From Flavobacterium haoranii (GTDB taxonomy: Bacteria > Bacteroidota > Bacteroidia > Flavobacteriales > Flavobacteriaceae): a DNA stretch of 64,000 nt. Below the pieces are notes generated by a model. It worked only from the letters and a program-made list of their open reading frames with translations, was not told the DNA's origin and did not search any database. Positions within the stretch are counted from its first letter, which is position 1. Every line of letters begins with the position of its first letter. The stretch spans positions 1-64,000 of the forward strand of contig NZ_CP045292.1 of NCBI RefSeq assembly GCF_009363055.1. Direction: 5' to 3'. Shown here piece after piece: positions 1 to 10,759 of the stretch. Position numbers and translations under genes: made by a program.

Positions 1-1
1 T

Positions 2-67
2 AAAAAATATTGGCCTGAGGTTGAATTTCTAAGTTCAAATCAATTAGGAGGCTTAATGAATCAATAA
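2..67 (+). CDS. C-terminal end of an unidentified protein (partial)
   Basis: An open frame enters from the left edge and stops at a TAA eight bases before the next start. About 21 residues are visible, ending WPEVEFLSSNQLGGLMNQ. This is too short to assign. Its same-strand, tightly spaced position suggests it is the preceding gene of the polysaccharide operon, perhaps another transferase, but that is inference only. Confidence 0.4.
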   Translation, partial: KKYWPEVEFLSSNQLGGLMNQ

Positions 68-74
68 TAATATT

Positions 75-650
75 ATGATTAAAACAAAAAAAGATCTTAA
101 AAATTATATTTATTTGGATAGAAAGGCAAATTTTATTTCTAATAGAAGTTTAAAAGATTTAATTAATTTGTATTTATTTAATGATATTGCATTTTTTTTA
201 CTATTATTAAGAAAGTGTGAATATTACAAGAATAAATCTAATATTATATCTAAAATAATTTATTTTTATTATAAAATAAAATTTAAGAAAAAATCCATGA
301 AACTTGGATTTACAATACCAGAAAATGTATTTGGGCCAGGATTATCAATTCCTCACTATGGAACAATTGTGGTAAATTCGAATGCTAAAGTAGGAGCTAA
401 TTGTAGAATTCACGTTTGTACCAATATTGGTGCCTCAGGAGGTTCTAGTATGGCACCAATAATTGGAGATAATGTTTATATTGGGCCTGGAGCAAAGATA
501 TATGGAAATGTTGTTATTGGCAATAATAATGCAATTGCTGCTAATGCAGCTGTCAATAAAAGTTTTGAACAAGAGGGGGTTTTAATAGGTGGAGTACCTT
601 CAAAAATTATTGGAGAGATTGATATCAAAAAAATTATTAAACATATATAA
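75..650 (+). CDS. Serine acetyltransferase-like hexapeptide-repeat acyltransferase
   Basis: This 191-residue protein has a short alpha-helical N-terminal part followed, from about residue 75, by left-handed beta-helix hexapeptide repeats (GPGLSIPHYGTIVVNSNAKVG, then IIGDNVYIGPGAKIYGNVVIG). It ends with the GGVPSKIIG turn typical of the CysE/LbetaH acetyltransferases. The conserved His in the IPHYG segment is the expected catalytic base. It is shorter at the N-terminus than housekeeping CysE, as is usual for copies in polysaccharide loci, where members acetylate sugar hydroxyl or amino groups using acetyl-CoA. It sits 3 bp upstream of the asparagine-synthase-like gene and is probably co-transcribed. 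The role in decorating a surface glycan is inferred from context; the sugar acceptor is unknown. Confidence 0.8.
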   Translation: MIKTKKDLKNYIYLDRKANFISNRSLKDLINLYLFNDIAFFLLLLRKCEYYKNKSNIISKIIYFYYKIKFKKKSMKLGFTIPENVFGPGLSIPHYGTIVVNSNAKVGANCRIHVCTNIGASGGSSMAPIIGDNVYIGPGAKIYGNVVIGNNNAIAANAAVNKSFEQEGVLIGGVPSKIIGEIDIKKIIKHI

Positions 651-653
651 ATT

Positions 654-2566
654 ATGTGCGGAATTACTGGGTTTATTGATTTTTCAATGAATATAGGGTA
701 CAATAAAAAGATGGTCATAAAAGATATGAACAATACTTTAGATCATAGAGGCCCTGATGATAAAGGATATGAAATTTTTGAGGAAGATAAATTTACTATT
801 GCTTTAGGACAAGCGCGTTTGTCTATTATAGACTTGACTAGTGCTGGACATCAACCTATGCGATATAAAAACTTGACAATTGTTTTTAATGGTGAAATTT
901 ATAACTATAGAGAATTAAAAAGTGAGTTGTTGGAATTAGGACATGAATTTCATACAGACTCTGACACCGAAGTTATTCTTCATTGCTATGAACAATGGAG
1001 AGAAAAGGCTGTTAACAAATTTATAGGAATGTTTGCTATTGTTATTTATGATAGTGCTACTAATAAAGTTTGTGTTTTTAGAGACAGAGCAGGTGTCAAA
1101 CCATTTTACTATTATTACTCTGATCAGGTTTTTATTTTTGCTTCGGAATTGAAAGCTTTTCATAAACATCCAAAATTCCAAAAAGAAATTGATAAAGATA
1201 GCATTTATCTTTTTTTAAAAACGTGCATCACGGCTATATACCTGCTCCTAAATCAATTTTTAAAAATACTTTCAAGCTACCACCTGGTCATTTTTTAGAA
1301 ATTGACCTATTAAAAGCTAGCGTAAATATTGAAAAATACTGGGATGTAACAGATTTTTATAAGTTACCAAAATTAAATCTGAGTTATGAAGACGCCAAAT
1401 GTCAAACTAAGAAACTTTTATTGTCTGCATGTGAATATAGAATGATAGCTGATGTTCCAGTAGGTGTATTTTTAAGTGGTGGGTATGATAGTACTTTAGT
1501 AACATCTTTGTTACAAACAAATCGTTCGGAAAAATTAAAGACTTTTACTATTGGTTTTAATGAAGGTAACAACGAAGCCCCCTTTGCTAAAGAAACAGCT
1601 AAATATTTAGGGACTGATCACACTGAATATATCTGTACCACAAAAGAAGCACAAGAAATTATACCTACGTTACCATTTTTTTATGATGAGCCATTTGCGG
1701 ATAGTTCTGCAATACCAACAATTTTGGTTAGTCAATTAGCTAGTAAATCAGTTTCAGTTGTATTGTCTGCTGATGCTGGTGATGAAGTTTTTTCAGGTTA
1801 TGAATCATATAAATTTTTAGAACGAAATTTAAATAAAATAAATAATTTGCCAAAATGGTTAAAGCCAATTATTGGTGATGTAGGCTCTTGTTTTATATCT
1901 GGTATCCCTGAAACTTTAGACCATGGGAAGATGAAACATAAAATCTCATCATTTATTAATGCAATCAGATCTTTTGACAAAACAGCACAGTCCAAAATTG
2001 TTTTTGATAATATGTATAGTTTGCCAGGCTCATTTTTGGAAAAAATATTTATCGACAAAAATTTTATCGTTAGAGAAAATTTAGATGTAAATAGTTTTAA
2101 AGAACCATTAGAAGTAGCAATGGCTATTGATTATAAAAGCTATCTTCAAAATGATATTTTGACTAAAGTAGATCGCGCTACTATGTCAGTTTCTATAGAA
2201 GGCAGAGAGCCTTTAGTTGACCATAGAATAATAGAATTTGCTGCCCAGTTGCCTTTAGAATACAAATGGGATGGCAAAACAAGTAAAAAGATACTTAAAG
2301 ATATTGTTCATGATTACATACCTAAAGAAATGATGAATCGTCCAAAAACGGGTTTTTCATTACCAATTTATTCATGGTTAAGAGGTGATTTATCTTATCT
2401 TATAGACGAGTACCTATCTCCTAAAGCTTTAGAACAATCAGGGTTGTTTAATGTCCCTTGGGTATCAGAACAAGTAAATTTGTTTAAACTTAATAAATTA
2501 CATTATCAGCCTTTTATATGGAAATTATTAATGTTTCAAATGTGGTATAATAAATGGATGAAATAA
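654..2566 (+). pseudogene. asnB: Asparagine synthase (glutamine-hydrolysing), frameshifted
   Basis: The N-terminal half starts MCGITGF, with the Cys2 nucleophile of a class II glutamine amidotransferase, and continues to about position 1213. The synthetase half is in another frame from about 1223 and carries the PP-loop SGGYDST and the motifs DAGDEVFSGY and KTGFSLP. The two halves read into each other (KDSIYLFLK / HGYIPAPKSIFKN) if one base is restored in the run of T7/A5 at 1212-1221. Total length, about 637 residues, then fits the family. AsnB-type enzymes in polysaccharide loci often amidate sugar acids with glutamine-derived ammonia. The break may be a sequencing error. The stop overlaps the following glycosyltransferase start. 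Confidence 0.85.
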
Positions 2567-3638
2567 AAAAAATAGCCCTCGTTATTCCTTCTTTACACGC
2601 TGGAGGTATGGAACGGGTGATGTCTGAATTGTTAAATGAATTTTCTAAAGATAAAACTTTAGAAATACATTTAATACTTTATGGTATAACTAGGGAAATT
2701 TTTTATTCTGTACCCGAAAATGTTACAATTCATAAACCTTCCTTCGAATTTAAAAATAAATATCGGTTATTTTATACACTAAAAACTTTAATATTTTTAA
2801 GAAGACAAATAATAAAAATTGCTCCTAAAAGCATTCTAAGTTTTGGGGAAAGATGGAATAGTTTTGTCCTTATAGCGTGTTGGGGGTTGAAATATCCTAT
2901 TTATGTATCAGATAGGTGTCAGCCAAATAAATCATTAGGAAAGTTGCATAATTGGCTTAGAAATAAGCTTTATCCAAAGGCAAAAGGAGTAATTGCACAG
3001 ACTGAAAAAGGTAAAGCAATATTCGAAAAAATGTATAAGCATACTAATATTCAGGTGATTGGGAATCCTATTAGACAAATAACATCAGAAAAGAAAATAG
3101 ATAAAGAAAAAATTGTTTTAACAGTTGGTAGATTGATTAATACAAAGCACCATGACGAGTTAATTCGTTTATTTGTAGAAATTAATGACCCTAATTGGAA
3201 ACTAATAATTGTAGGTGATGATGCTTTAAAACAGAAAAATAGAAGTAAACTAGAAAGGTTAATAAAAGAATTAAGAGCAGAAGATAAGGTCTTTTAGTAG
3301 GTAGTCAAAAAGAGGTAGAACCCTTTTATTTGAAAAGTAAAATTTTTGCCTTTACTTCTAGCTCTGAGGGGTTTCCAAATGTAATTGGTGAAGCCATGTC
3401 AGCAGGTTTACCTGTTGTAGCTTTTGATTGCATGTCGGGCCCTTCTGATATGATTGCCAACGAAAAAAATGGATATTTAATAGAATTGTTTAATTATGAG
3501 TCTTTTAAGAAACACTTACAAATTTTAATGTCTGATGAATCTTTAAGATTGAAATTGGGATTAAATGCTGCAGAAAGCATTCAAGAGTTTACGATTGATG
3601 AAATCTCTAAAAAGTACAAAAAAATGATTCTAGAATAA
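2554..3638 (+). pseudogene. Glycosyltransferase family 4 (GT-B fold), frameshifted
   Basis: The frame opens with KKIALVIPSLHAGGMERVMSEL, the donor-independent glycine-rich N-terminus of GT4 enzymes, and breaks at a TAG at 3295. Restoring one T in the TTTT at 3292-3295 gives DKVFLVGSQKEVEPFYLKSK and continues into SSEGFPNVIGEAMSAGLPVVAFD, which carries the EX7E donor-binding motif. The restored protein has about 361 residues, normal for GT4. It starts inside the end of asnB (ATGGATGAAATAA overlap) and its stop overlaps the next start, so translational coupling is likely. It should add one sugar of the repeat unit on the cytoplasmic face; donor and acceptor are unknown. Confidence 0.85.
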
Positions 3639-4858
3639 TGAGAGTTTTACAAATTAACGCAACTGTAAATTCAGGGTCAACAGGAAGAATTGCTGAAGAT
3701 ATAGGTCTGGTTTTAATTAATGTTGGGCACGAAAGTTATATTGCTTACGGAAGGGGCAATCAGCCGAGTAATTCTAATAAAATCAAAATAGGAAATCAAT
3801 GGGATGTCAATTGGCATGGTGTAGTTTCACTTTTATTGGATAGACACGGTTTTGCTTCTAGAAAAGCAACTAAACAGTTAATTAATAAAATTGAAGAATT
3901 AAAACCAGATGTTATTAATTTACATAATATACACGGGTATTATGTAAATATTGAAATACTATTTGATTATCTGAAAAAAATAAATATCCCAGTGGTGTGG
4001 ACTTTTCACGATTGTTGGCCTTTTACAGGGCATTGTACACATTTTGATTCAGTAGGTTGCGAAAAATGGAAAACACAATGTGAAAAATGTCCCAAAACTA
4101 AATTATATCCGAAATCAATTGAACTAGATAATTCTTTTAAAAATTATAATGATAAAAAGCAGATTTTTAATCAGTTAGATAATCTTCATATTATTACACC
4201 ATCAAATTGGTTGAAAAGTCTAGTAAAACAATCATTTTTATCGAAATTTCCAGTAAGTTGTATTCACAATGGGATAGATCTTTCGAAATTTAGTCCTGTA
4301 GAAAATGTAGAAAAATTAATTCAAAAATGGAATCTAAAGGATAAAATAATTGTTTTGGGTGTTGCTAATGTTTGGCAATTAAGTAAAGGTCTTTCAGATT
4401 TTGTAAAATTAGCAGAGGTGCTTTCTGATGCCTATCAAGTAGTGTTGATTGGTTTAACTAAAAAGCAAATAGCACAATTACCTAAAAATATAATAGGTAT
4501 TGAAAGAACAGAAAGTATTGAGGAATTAGCAGAATATTACAGTTTGGCAAAGGTATTTGTAAATCCTACTTACCAAGACAATTTTCCTACTACAAATATT
4601 GAAGCATTAGCATGTGGTACTCCCGTGGTTACTTATAATACAGGAGGAAGCCCCGAAGCAATTGATAAAGAAACGGGCATAGTGGTAGAAAAGGGAAATG
4701 TAAATGATTTAAAAACCGCTATTGAACGAGTAACAAGTGCTAAAACTGAATATTATGATAAAGAAAAATGCAGACAAAGAGCGGAAAAGCACTTCGATAA
4801 GAACGATAGGTATCAAGATTATTTACAATTGTTTAAAACTCTAGTGAAAGAGAGCTAA
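3638..4858 (+). CDS. Glycosyltransferase family 4, WcaC-like
   Basis: This intact 406-residue GT-B protein begins MRVLQINATVNSGSTGRIAEDIG. A cysteine-rich segment around residues 125-160 (FHDCWPFTGHC, then CEKWKTQCEKCP) is characteristic of the WcaC-like colanic-acid-type transferases. The C-terminal domain has NPTYQDNFPTTNIEALACGTPVV, with the acidic x7 Glu donor site. The start overlaps the stop of the upstream glycosyltransferase by one base, so the two are read as an operon. It is expected to transfer a sugar from a nucleotide donor onto the growing lipid-linked repeat. The linkage cannot be predicted from sequence. Confidence 0.85.
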   Translation: MRVLQINATVNSGSTGRIAEDIGLVLINVGHESYIAYGRGNQPSNSNKIKIGNQWDVNWHGVVSLLLDRHGFASRKATKQLINKIEELKPDVINLHNIHGYYVNIEILFDYLKKINIPVVWTFHDCWPFTGHCTHFDSVGCEKWKTQCEKCPKTKLYPKSIELDNSFKNYNDKKQIFNQLDNLHIITPSNWLKSLVKQSFLSKFPVSCIHNGIDLSKFSPVENVEKLIQKWNLKDKIIVLGVANVWQLSKGLSDFVKLAEVLSDAYQVVLIGLTKKQIAQLPKNIIGIERTESIEELAEYYSLAKVFVNPTYQDNFPTTNIEALACGTPVVTYNTGGSPEAIDKETGIVVEKGNVNDLKTAIERVTSAKTEYYDKEKCRQRAEKHFDKNDRYQDYLQLFKTLVKES

Positions 4859-4869
4859 TAAATATTAAA

Positions 4870-6005
4870 ATGTATACAGGAACTAAAAAATCAGAATTAA
4901 GAATATATGTAAGCAATCTTTTTGGATGGCGAACCAATAGAAAATTAATTGTAATAGAAAGTGACGATTGGGGATCGGTCTACATGTCTGACAAAAGGGC
5001 ATTAGAAGAAATGAAAGCCAAAGGAATTCCTTTACATTCACATTATCTGAAAAATGATACTTTGGAGTCCAATGAGGATATGGAGATGTTGATGGATGTC
5101 CTTCGTAAACATAAAGATGCTTCTGGTCGTTATGTTGTAATGACTGGAGTGAATGTGGTGGCTAACCCTGATTTTGAAAAAATAAAGGCAAACGGTTTTA
5201 AGAAATATGAATATGAATTGTTTACAGAAACCGCTAAAAGATACCCACAAAGTGATAGAATACACTCTTTATGGAAACAAGGAATAGAAGAAAGGCTTTT
5301 GGTTCCCGTGTTTCACGGAAGAGAACATCTTAATGTGCAACGTTGGATGAAACTTCTTCAAGAGGGAAACGAAACCGTAAGAATAGCTTTTGAATATGGA
5401 GTAAGTACACTATCCAAAGAAATCAATGGTAAAGAATTGGCTGATTTACGAGCAGCGTTTGATATTGATACCCAAAATGATTTAAAATATCTTGAAAAGG
5501 TAATAGATACAGGATTAGATGAATTTGAATCTCTGTTTGGTTATAAATCTACTTTTTTTATTCCAACGAATGGTCCTTTTAATAATAATTTAGAAGGATT
5601 ATTAAGCAAAAAAGGGGTGAAATACATCGGAACAGGAAAAGTACAACAAGAGCCTTTGGGGAAGGTAAATATAAAAAGCATTTCCGTTACTTAGGTAAAA
5701 AGAATAGATTGGGACAAATGTACTTGACTAGGAATTGTTTTTTTGAACCAATAAGTGAAGAGTTTCCTAAAGAAAGAGATTGGGTAGCCTCTTGTTTGAA
5801 GGAGATAGAGATAGCTTTCAACTGTCATAAACCCGCTACTATTAGTTCTCATAGAGTGAATTACATGGGGACCATAAATCCTGAAAATAGAGCAGAGGGA
5901 TTAAAAAAATTAGATCAATTATTGGGAGCAATCATAAAAAAATGGCCAGATGTTGAATTTATAACTTCTATGGAATTGGGAGATATCATTAATGGAAATT
6001 CATAA
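4870..6005 (+). pseudogene. Polysaccharide deacetylase-like protein, frameshifted
   Basis: The N-terminal 270 residues include KLIVIESDDWGSVYMSD, the acidic pair expected for metal binding in NodB-fold carbohydrate esterases, and VPVFHGREHLNVQRWM. The frame shifts near 5662: adding one base in GGGGAAGG continues as YKKHFRYLGKKNRLGQMYL and then ISSHRVNYMG, a second conserved His segment. The restored protein is about 378 residues. Proteins of this type recur in Bacteroidota polysaccharide loci and are annotated as polysaccharide (de)acetylases. The likely role is removing or adding acetyl groups on the glycan. The frameshift is probably technical. Confidence 0.7.
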
Positions 6006-6048
6006 ATAAAAATAGGTGTATAAAAATTAATGAATTAGAGAGCATTAT

Positions 6049-6056
6049 TATCTTTG
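6049..6056 (+). promoter_or_regulatory. Flavobacterial -7 promoter element (TATCTTTG) for fcl
   Basis: TATCTTTG matches the Bacteroidota -7 consensus TAnnTTTG and lies 52 bases before the fcl start, at the end of the gap after the deacetylase gene. A clear TTG -33 box at the usual distance is not obvious, so the call rests on the -7 box and position. Confidence 0.5.
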
Positions 6057-6107
6057 CAAACGTATTAATCAATAAAGTATTAAAGATTTTAGTTCTTTTC
6101 ATAAATT

Positions 6108-7073
6108 ATGATGAAAAATAAAAAAATATATATCGCTGGGCATCATGGTATGGTAGGTTCAGCTATTTACCGAGCATTACAAAATAATGGATATAAAAAT
6201 CTAATCGGGAGGTCTAGCCAAGAGTTAGATTTAAGAAATCAAGCTGAAGTTAAAGATTTTTTTGCTTTTGAAAAACCAGATGTAGTTATTGATGCAGCTG
6301 CAAGAGTGGGAGGTATCTTGGCAAATAATAATTTCCCTTATCAGTTTTTGATGGAAAACATGCAAATTCAGAATAACTTAATTGAAGCATCTCATCAAAA
6401 TGAAGTAGAAAAATTTATTTTTTTGGGATCTTCTTGTATTTATCCAAAATTGGCTTCTCAACCTCTAAAGGAAGATTGTTTGTTAACTTCATCTCTTGAA
6501 CCTACTAACGAGTGGTATGCAATAGCTAAGATTACTGGAGTGAAAGCTTGTGAAGCGATAAGGAAACAATACAAAAAAGACTTTGTGAGCTTAATGCCCA
6601 CAAACTTGTATGGGACAAGAGATAATTTTGATTTGCAAACGTCTCATGTATTGCCTGCCATGATTCGAAAATTTCATGAAGCCAAAGAAAAGTCAGAAAA
6701 AACAGGCATAAATGAACCCGTAGAATTGTGGGGAACAGGAAAACCAATGAGAGAGTTTTTATTCGTAGACGATTTAGCAGATGCTGTTTTATTTGCTTTG
6801 GAGAATAAATTAAGTCATCATTTATATAATGTTGGTACAGGTATAGACATTACTATAAAAGAACTGGCACTAAAGATTCAAAAAATAACGGCACATGAAG
6901 GTGAAATTATCTGGGATAACTCAAAGCCTGACGGAACACCAAGAAAATTAATGGATGTTTCACGACTTAAAAATGCAGGATGGAAGTATAAAACATCGTT
7001 AGATGAAGGACTGCAAATAACTTATAATTGGTTTTTAGCGAATCAAGATAATTTTAAAGAAGTTAAAATTTAA
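6108..7073 (+). CDS. fcl: GDP-L-fucose synthase
   Basis: This 321-residue SDR-type epimerase/reductase converts GDP-4-keto-6-deoxy-D-mannose to GDP-L-fucose with NADPH. The N-terminal IYIAGHHGMVGSAI is the variant nucleotide-binding motif typical of Fcl/WcaG. GSSCIYPK and EWYAIAKITG (the YxxxK pair) form the catalytic site, and MPTNLYGTRDNFD is the family signature. The start could be ATG at 6108 or the next codon. It precedes gmd instead of following it and is separated from it by about 507 bp, which is unusual because the two enzymes act in sequence. Its own promoter is visible upstream. Confidence 0.93.
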   Translation: MMKNKKIYIAGHHGMVGSAIYRALQNNGYKNLIGRSSQELDLRNQAEVKDFFAFEKPDVVIDAAARVGGILANNNFPYQFLMENMQIQNNLIEASHQNEVEKFIFLGSSCIYPKLASQPLKEDCLLTSSLEPTNEWYAIAKITGVKACEAIRKQYKKDFVSLMPTNLYGTRDNFDLQTSHVLPAMIRKFHEAKEKSEKTGINEPVELWGTGKPMREFLFVDDLADAVLFALENKLSHHLYNVGTGIDITIKELALKIQKITAHEGEIIWDNSKPDGTPRKLMDVSRLKNAGWKYKTSLDEGLQITYNWFLANQDNFKEVKI

Positions 7074-7393
7074 TACCATTTCAATTTCTCGACACAGATT
7101 GTAAAATTTATAAAGATAAACCAAAATAAAAAAGACAAGATGTAACATAGGCAGAGTATTTTTTTTAGAGGGGAGCTCCAAAAAAAAGAGAGAATTAGTG
7201 AAACTCAGAAAAAAAATGATACTCCCATAAGTTTGACATAAAACAAAATCTAGACTATTTTTGAAGTTAAATGGCTCATAACCATTGAAAAAGTCTAAAA
7301 ATATAAAAGTTGGTGAATAGTAGAAATTCTACTTAAAATAAAACTCTGTTTATGGAATAGTAGAATGTGTATTAGAGTAATGTATTTATTAGA

Positions 7394-7516
7394 ATGCAAG
7401 TGAAATCATTTGAGGAAAATGATACGTTGAGAATTGAAGCTGAGTTTTATAGAGTGCTAGATAGACATAATAACTCTTATATAAGTGTAAACATAAAAAT
7501 AAACATAAAAAAGTAA
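7394..7516 (+). CDS. Possible 40-residue ORF in the fcl-gmd gap
   Basis: The 507-bp gap between fcl and gmd (7074-7580) holds no recognisable gene. One short frame from ATG 7394 to TAA 7514-7516 encodes 40 residues with a protein-like composition (central part FEENDTLRIEAEFYRVLDRH). It could be a small protein or a relic of a deleted gene. No family is recognised. The rest of the gap is AT-rich with no clear repeat. Confidence 0.2.
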   Translation: MQVKSFEENDTLRIEAEFYRVLDRHNNSYISVNIKINIKK

Positions 7517-7580
7517 AATATTAAATATGATGATATGATAAATCATATTCAAAAAGTATAAATTCAATAAAACTACTAAT

Positions 7581-8753
7581 ATGAATCAAAATAAAAAAGT
7601 AGCCTTAATCACAGGGATAACAGGACAAGACGGGTCTTATCTAGCAGAATTATTATTAGAAAAAGGCTATAGTGTTCACGGCATCAAAAGAAGAGCTTCT
7701 TCGTTTAATACTCAACGCATAGATCATCTCTATAAGGATCAACACGAAAATAACGTGAATTTTAAGATGCATTATGGTGATTTGACAGATTCTACCAACC
7801 TAATAAGAATCATACAAGAAACACAACCAGATGAGATTTATAATTTAGGTGCAATGTCACATGTGAAGGTGAGTTTTGATTCACCTGAATATGTAGCAAA
7901 TGTAGATGGGATAGGTACATTGAGAATTCTGGAAGCGGTAAGGATTCTAGGTTTAGAAAAAAAAACAAGAATTTATCAGGCATCAACTTCCGAATTGTAT
8001 GGTGGGATGCAAGAGAATAAAAATGAATATGGATTCTATGACGAAAATTCTCCTTTTTACCCAAGATCTCCATATGGAGTTGCTAAAATTTATGGTTTCT
8101 GGATTACAAAAAATTATCGAGAAGCTTATAATCTTTTTGCATGTAACGGAATACTATTCAATCACGAATCACCAAGAAGAGGGGAAACCTTTGTAACAAG
8201 AAAAATTACAAGAGCAGCTGCCAAAATTGCTTTGGGATTACAAAATGAATTGTTTATGGGAAATTTAGATGCTCAAAGGGATTGGGGACATGCAAAAGAT
8301 TATGTAGAAGCGATGTGGCGGATTTTACAGCAGGATACCCCAGAAGATTATGTAATTGCAACAGGATTGACAACAAGAGTAAGAGATTTTATAAAAATGG
8401 CTTTCGAACAAGTAGGGCTTTATTTACGATTTGAAGGAAGTGGAGTAGAAGAGGTGGGTGTATTAGATACAATAAATTTTGAAGTTTATCAAAAAACTAC
8501 TGGTAATGAAAATATAGTTTCTTCATTGCAATTAAATAAAGTTATGATTAAGGTAGATCCCAATTATTTCAGACCAACAGAAGTAGATTTATTGATTGGT
8601 GATCCAACAAAAGCTAAAACAAAATTAGGTTGGGAACCAAAATATAATTTACAGACTTTGGTAGAAGAAATGATGGTTGAAGATGTAAAACTTTTTCAAA
8701 AAGACATTCATTTAACTAAAGGAGGTCATACAGTAGTAAGAAATGTAGAATAA
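7581..8753 (+). CDS. gmd: GDP-mannose 4,6-dehydratase
   Basis: This 390-residue extended SDR makes GDP-4-keto-6-deoxy-D-mannose from GDP-D-mannose, the substrate of Fcl. [19 protein letters not shown] is the NAD(P)-binding motif; STSELYGG and [10 protein letters not shown] give the Ser/Thr-Tyr-Lys catalytic set; [17 protein letters not shown] and [14 protein letters not shown] are Gmd signatures. It carries a longer C-terminal insertion (about residues 275-325) than the Escherichia enzyme, common in Bacteroidota. Only 2 bp separate it from the downstream glycosyltransferase, so they form an operon. Confidence 0.95.
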   Translation: MNQNKKVALITGITGQDGSYLAELLLEKGYSVHGIKRRASSFNTQRIDHLYKDQHENNVNFKMHYGDLTDSTNLIRIIQETQPDEIYNLGAMSHVKVSFDSPEYVANVDGIGTLRILEAVRILGLEKKTRIYQASTSELYGGMQENKNEYGFYDENSPFYPRSPYGVAKIYGFWITKNYREAYNLFACNGILFNHESPRRGETFVTRKITRAAAKIALGLQNELFMGNLDAQRDWGHAKDYVEAMWRILQQDTPEDYVIATGLTTRVRDFIKMAFEQVGLYLRFEGSGVEEVGVLDTINFEVYQKTTGNENIVSSLQLNKVMIKVDPNYFRPTEVDLLIGDPTKAKTKLGWEPKYNLQTLVEEMMVEDVKLFQKDIHLTKGGHTVVRNVE

Positions 8754-8755
8754 AA

Positions 8756-9886
8756 ATGTATAAAAAAAAACAAATTGTATTCGTCAATCAAAGTGCTGGA
8801 TATTTAATGATTGATATCATTGATGCTTTTAAGGATGAATATGAAGAAAGAATTCTTTTGACGGGTTTTTTAAATCCCAGAAACAAAATACTTGATGCTA
8901 CTGTTAAAGTTGAAAAATTAATTCCTTATGATAGGTCATCAACATTTAAAAGAATGTTTACCTGGGTTGGGGCTTTTTTAAAAATACTATTTTTAATTAA
9001 GTTTAAATATCCAAAAGCGCATTTGTTTTTAGTGTCAAATCCTCCATTGACAGCTTGGGTTCCTTTATTTTGTAAAAATTCTTATGATATTTTAATATAT
9101 GATGTTTATCCAGATGCATTAGTTGAATTTGGCTATTTTAAACAGGATTCATGGATTATTAAAAAATGGGAAAACATAAATAGAAGAATGTATGCAAAAG
9201 CAAGAAAAATAAGTACAATTACCAGTGGGATGAAAGAACGAATAGCTAAATATGTAAATAAAAATAAAGTAAATGTAGTGCCTATTTGGACGGATAATTC
9301 ATTCCTAAAACCCATTCCCAAGTCAGAAAATGTTTTTTTAAAAACACATCAAATTGAGGATAAATTTATTGTTATGTATTCAGGTAACATGGGGAAAGCT
9401 CATCCAGTAGAAATACTCATCGAATTAGCACTACAATTTCAAAATAACACAGAAATTTTTTTCTTGTTAATTGGAGGAGGTGATAGATATAAAGAGATGG
9501 AAGTATTGATTGCTAAAAATAAACTTCAAAATATTAAAATTTTACCTTGGCAAGATACCAAGACACTGCCTTTCACACTTTCAGGAGCTGATTTAGCTCT
9601 TGTAACGGTTGGTAATGAAGCTTCTGATTTAAGTATCCCTAGTAAAACATATAATTTAATGTCGGTAGGAACACCAATTTTGTGTGTAGCCCCTCAAAAT
9701 TCTGCATTAGCAAGATTAGTAGAAAATGAAAAAATGGGTGAAATTTTTCAAAATTCTGATTTGCAAAGTATAGTAGATTTCATTCAAAAAAGTAAGATTA
9801 ATTTTGAATTTTTAAATTATTATAAAAGTAATGCTTTAAAGGCATCTTTAAATTATACACCCTATAATGCTACTAAATTTATATAA
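8756..9886 (+). CDS. Glycosyltransferase family 4, WbuB-like
   Basis: This 376-residue GT-B protein has the N-terminal [15 protein letters not shown] and the middle segment [16 protein letters not shown], followed by [13 protein letters not shown] and [13 protein letters not shown]. This is the pattern of the WbuB family, whose characterised member transfers an N-acetyl-fucosamine-type sugar. The donor site segment is [20 protein letters not shown], with Ser-Lys in place of the usual Glu as in other WbuB proteins. It is packed between gmd (2 bp) and a PglC-like sugar transferase, which it overlaps. A role in adding the second sugar to the lipid-linked primer is inferred. Confidence 0.85.
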   Translation: MYKKKQIVFVNQSAGYLMIDIIDAFKDEYEERILLTGFLNPRNKILDATVKVEKLIPYDRSSTFKRMFTWVGAFLKILFLIKFKYPKAHLFLVSNPPLTAWVPLFCKNSYDILIYDVYPDALVEFGYFKQDSWIIKKWENINRRMYAKARKISTITSGMKERIAKYVNKNKVNVVPIWTDNSFLKPIPKSENVFLKTHQIEDKFIVMYSGNMGKAHPVEILIELALQFQNNTEIFFLLIGGGDRYKEMEVLIAKNKLQNIKILPWQDTKTLPFTLSGADLALVTVGNEASDLSIPSKTYNLMSVGTPILCVAPQNSALARLVENEKMGEIFQNSDLQSIVDFIQKSKINFEFLNYYKSNALKASLNYTPYNATKFI

Positions 9887-9902
9887 TAAATATGCAATTA
9901 AT

Positions 9903-10504
9903 ATGTATAGTTTATTTTTTAAAAGACTAATAGATGTAACAGCTGCAGCGCTGGTTTTAATAATTTTTTTACCCCTATTTATAGGGGTTTACCTATTATT
10001 GATACTCAGTCAAAATTCAGCATTCTTTACACAGGATAGACCTGGGAAAAATGGTAAAATTTTTAAATTAATTAAATTTAAAACCATGAGCGACAAGCGA
10101 GATGCACAAGGAAATTTATTGCCAGACGCAGAACGCTTAACCAAAGTGGGGAAATGGGTAAGAAGTACTTCATTAGATGAACTGCCACAGTTGATTAATG
10201 TATTAAAAGGGGATATGAGTTTAATAGGACCTCGTCCCTTATTAATTAAATATTTACCTTTGTATTCAGAAACCCAAAAACGCAGACATGAAGTAAAACC
10301 TGGAATAACAGGATGGGCACAAGTAAATGGCAGAAACGCCATTTCATGGAACAAAAAATTTGAATATGATGTATGGTATGTAGACCATTTAAGTTTTTTA
10401 TTGGATTGCAAAATCGTATGGAGAACGATAAAAAAGTCATCATAAGAGAGGGAATCTCAAGTGATACAAGCGTAACAATGGAACCTTTTAAAGGAAATAA
10501 CTAA
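9903..10504 (+). pseudogene. PglC-type initiating sugar transferase, frameshifted near its end
   Basis: This monotopic phosphoglycosyl transferase attaches the first sugar phosphate to undecaprenyl phosphate. I place the start at 9903 ([15 protein letters not shown]), which fits the family's first residues; an earlier in-frame ATG at 9867 lies inside the upstream gene. Residues 12-35 form the re-entrant membrane helix. [14 protein letters not shown] (catalytic Asp-Glu), LIGPRPLL and [19 protein letters not shown] are all present. The frame stops at 10445, but adding one A to the A6 run at 10430-10435 gives [20 protein letters not shown], the usual tail, ending at 10504. Probably a sequencing error. 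Confidence 0.85.
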
Positions 10505-10519
10505 ATAAAACATAAAATT

Positions 10520-10750
10520 ATGGAAGCAGAATTTTTAGAAATGATAACAGAAGTATTAGAAATTGAAGACAGAGAGATTCAATTATCAGATGCTTTCAGA
10601 GACTATGATGAGTGGGACTCATTAGCTAGATTAACTTTAATCGCCGAAATAGACGATAAGTATAACATGGTAATCGAAGAAGAAGCATTTAAAAATGCAA
10701 TCACTTTAGGAGATTTACTTAACGAAATTATAAAAAGAACGCAGGCTTAA
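10520..10750 (+). CDS. Acyl carrier protein
   Basis: This 76-residue acidic protein has the phosphopantetheine attachment site DSLARL with Ser34, preceded by YDEWDS as in pathway-dedicated carriers. It differs from the FabF-linked housekeeping ACP and lies directly upstream of a KAS III-like enzyme (10 bp), an SDR and a NeuD-like acyltransferase. Together these look like a small acyl-building cassette for the polysaccharide. It is expected to carry the growing acyl chain as a thioester in the cytoplasm. Cargo is not determined by sequence. Confidence 0.9.
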   Translation: MEAEFLEMITEVLEIEDREIQLSDAFRDYDEWDSLARLTLIAEIDDKYNMVIEEEAFKNAITLGDLLNEIIKRTQA

Positions 10751-10759
10751 TCCATTTTT

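Noticed and set aside
10010..10411. 133-residue minus-strand ORF inside the sugar transferase gene
   Set aside because: It lies opposite a clearly conserved gene and has no recognisable domain.
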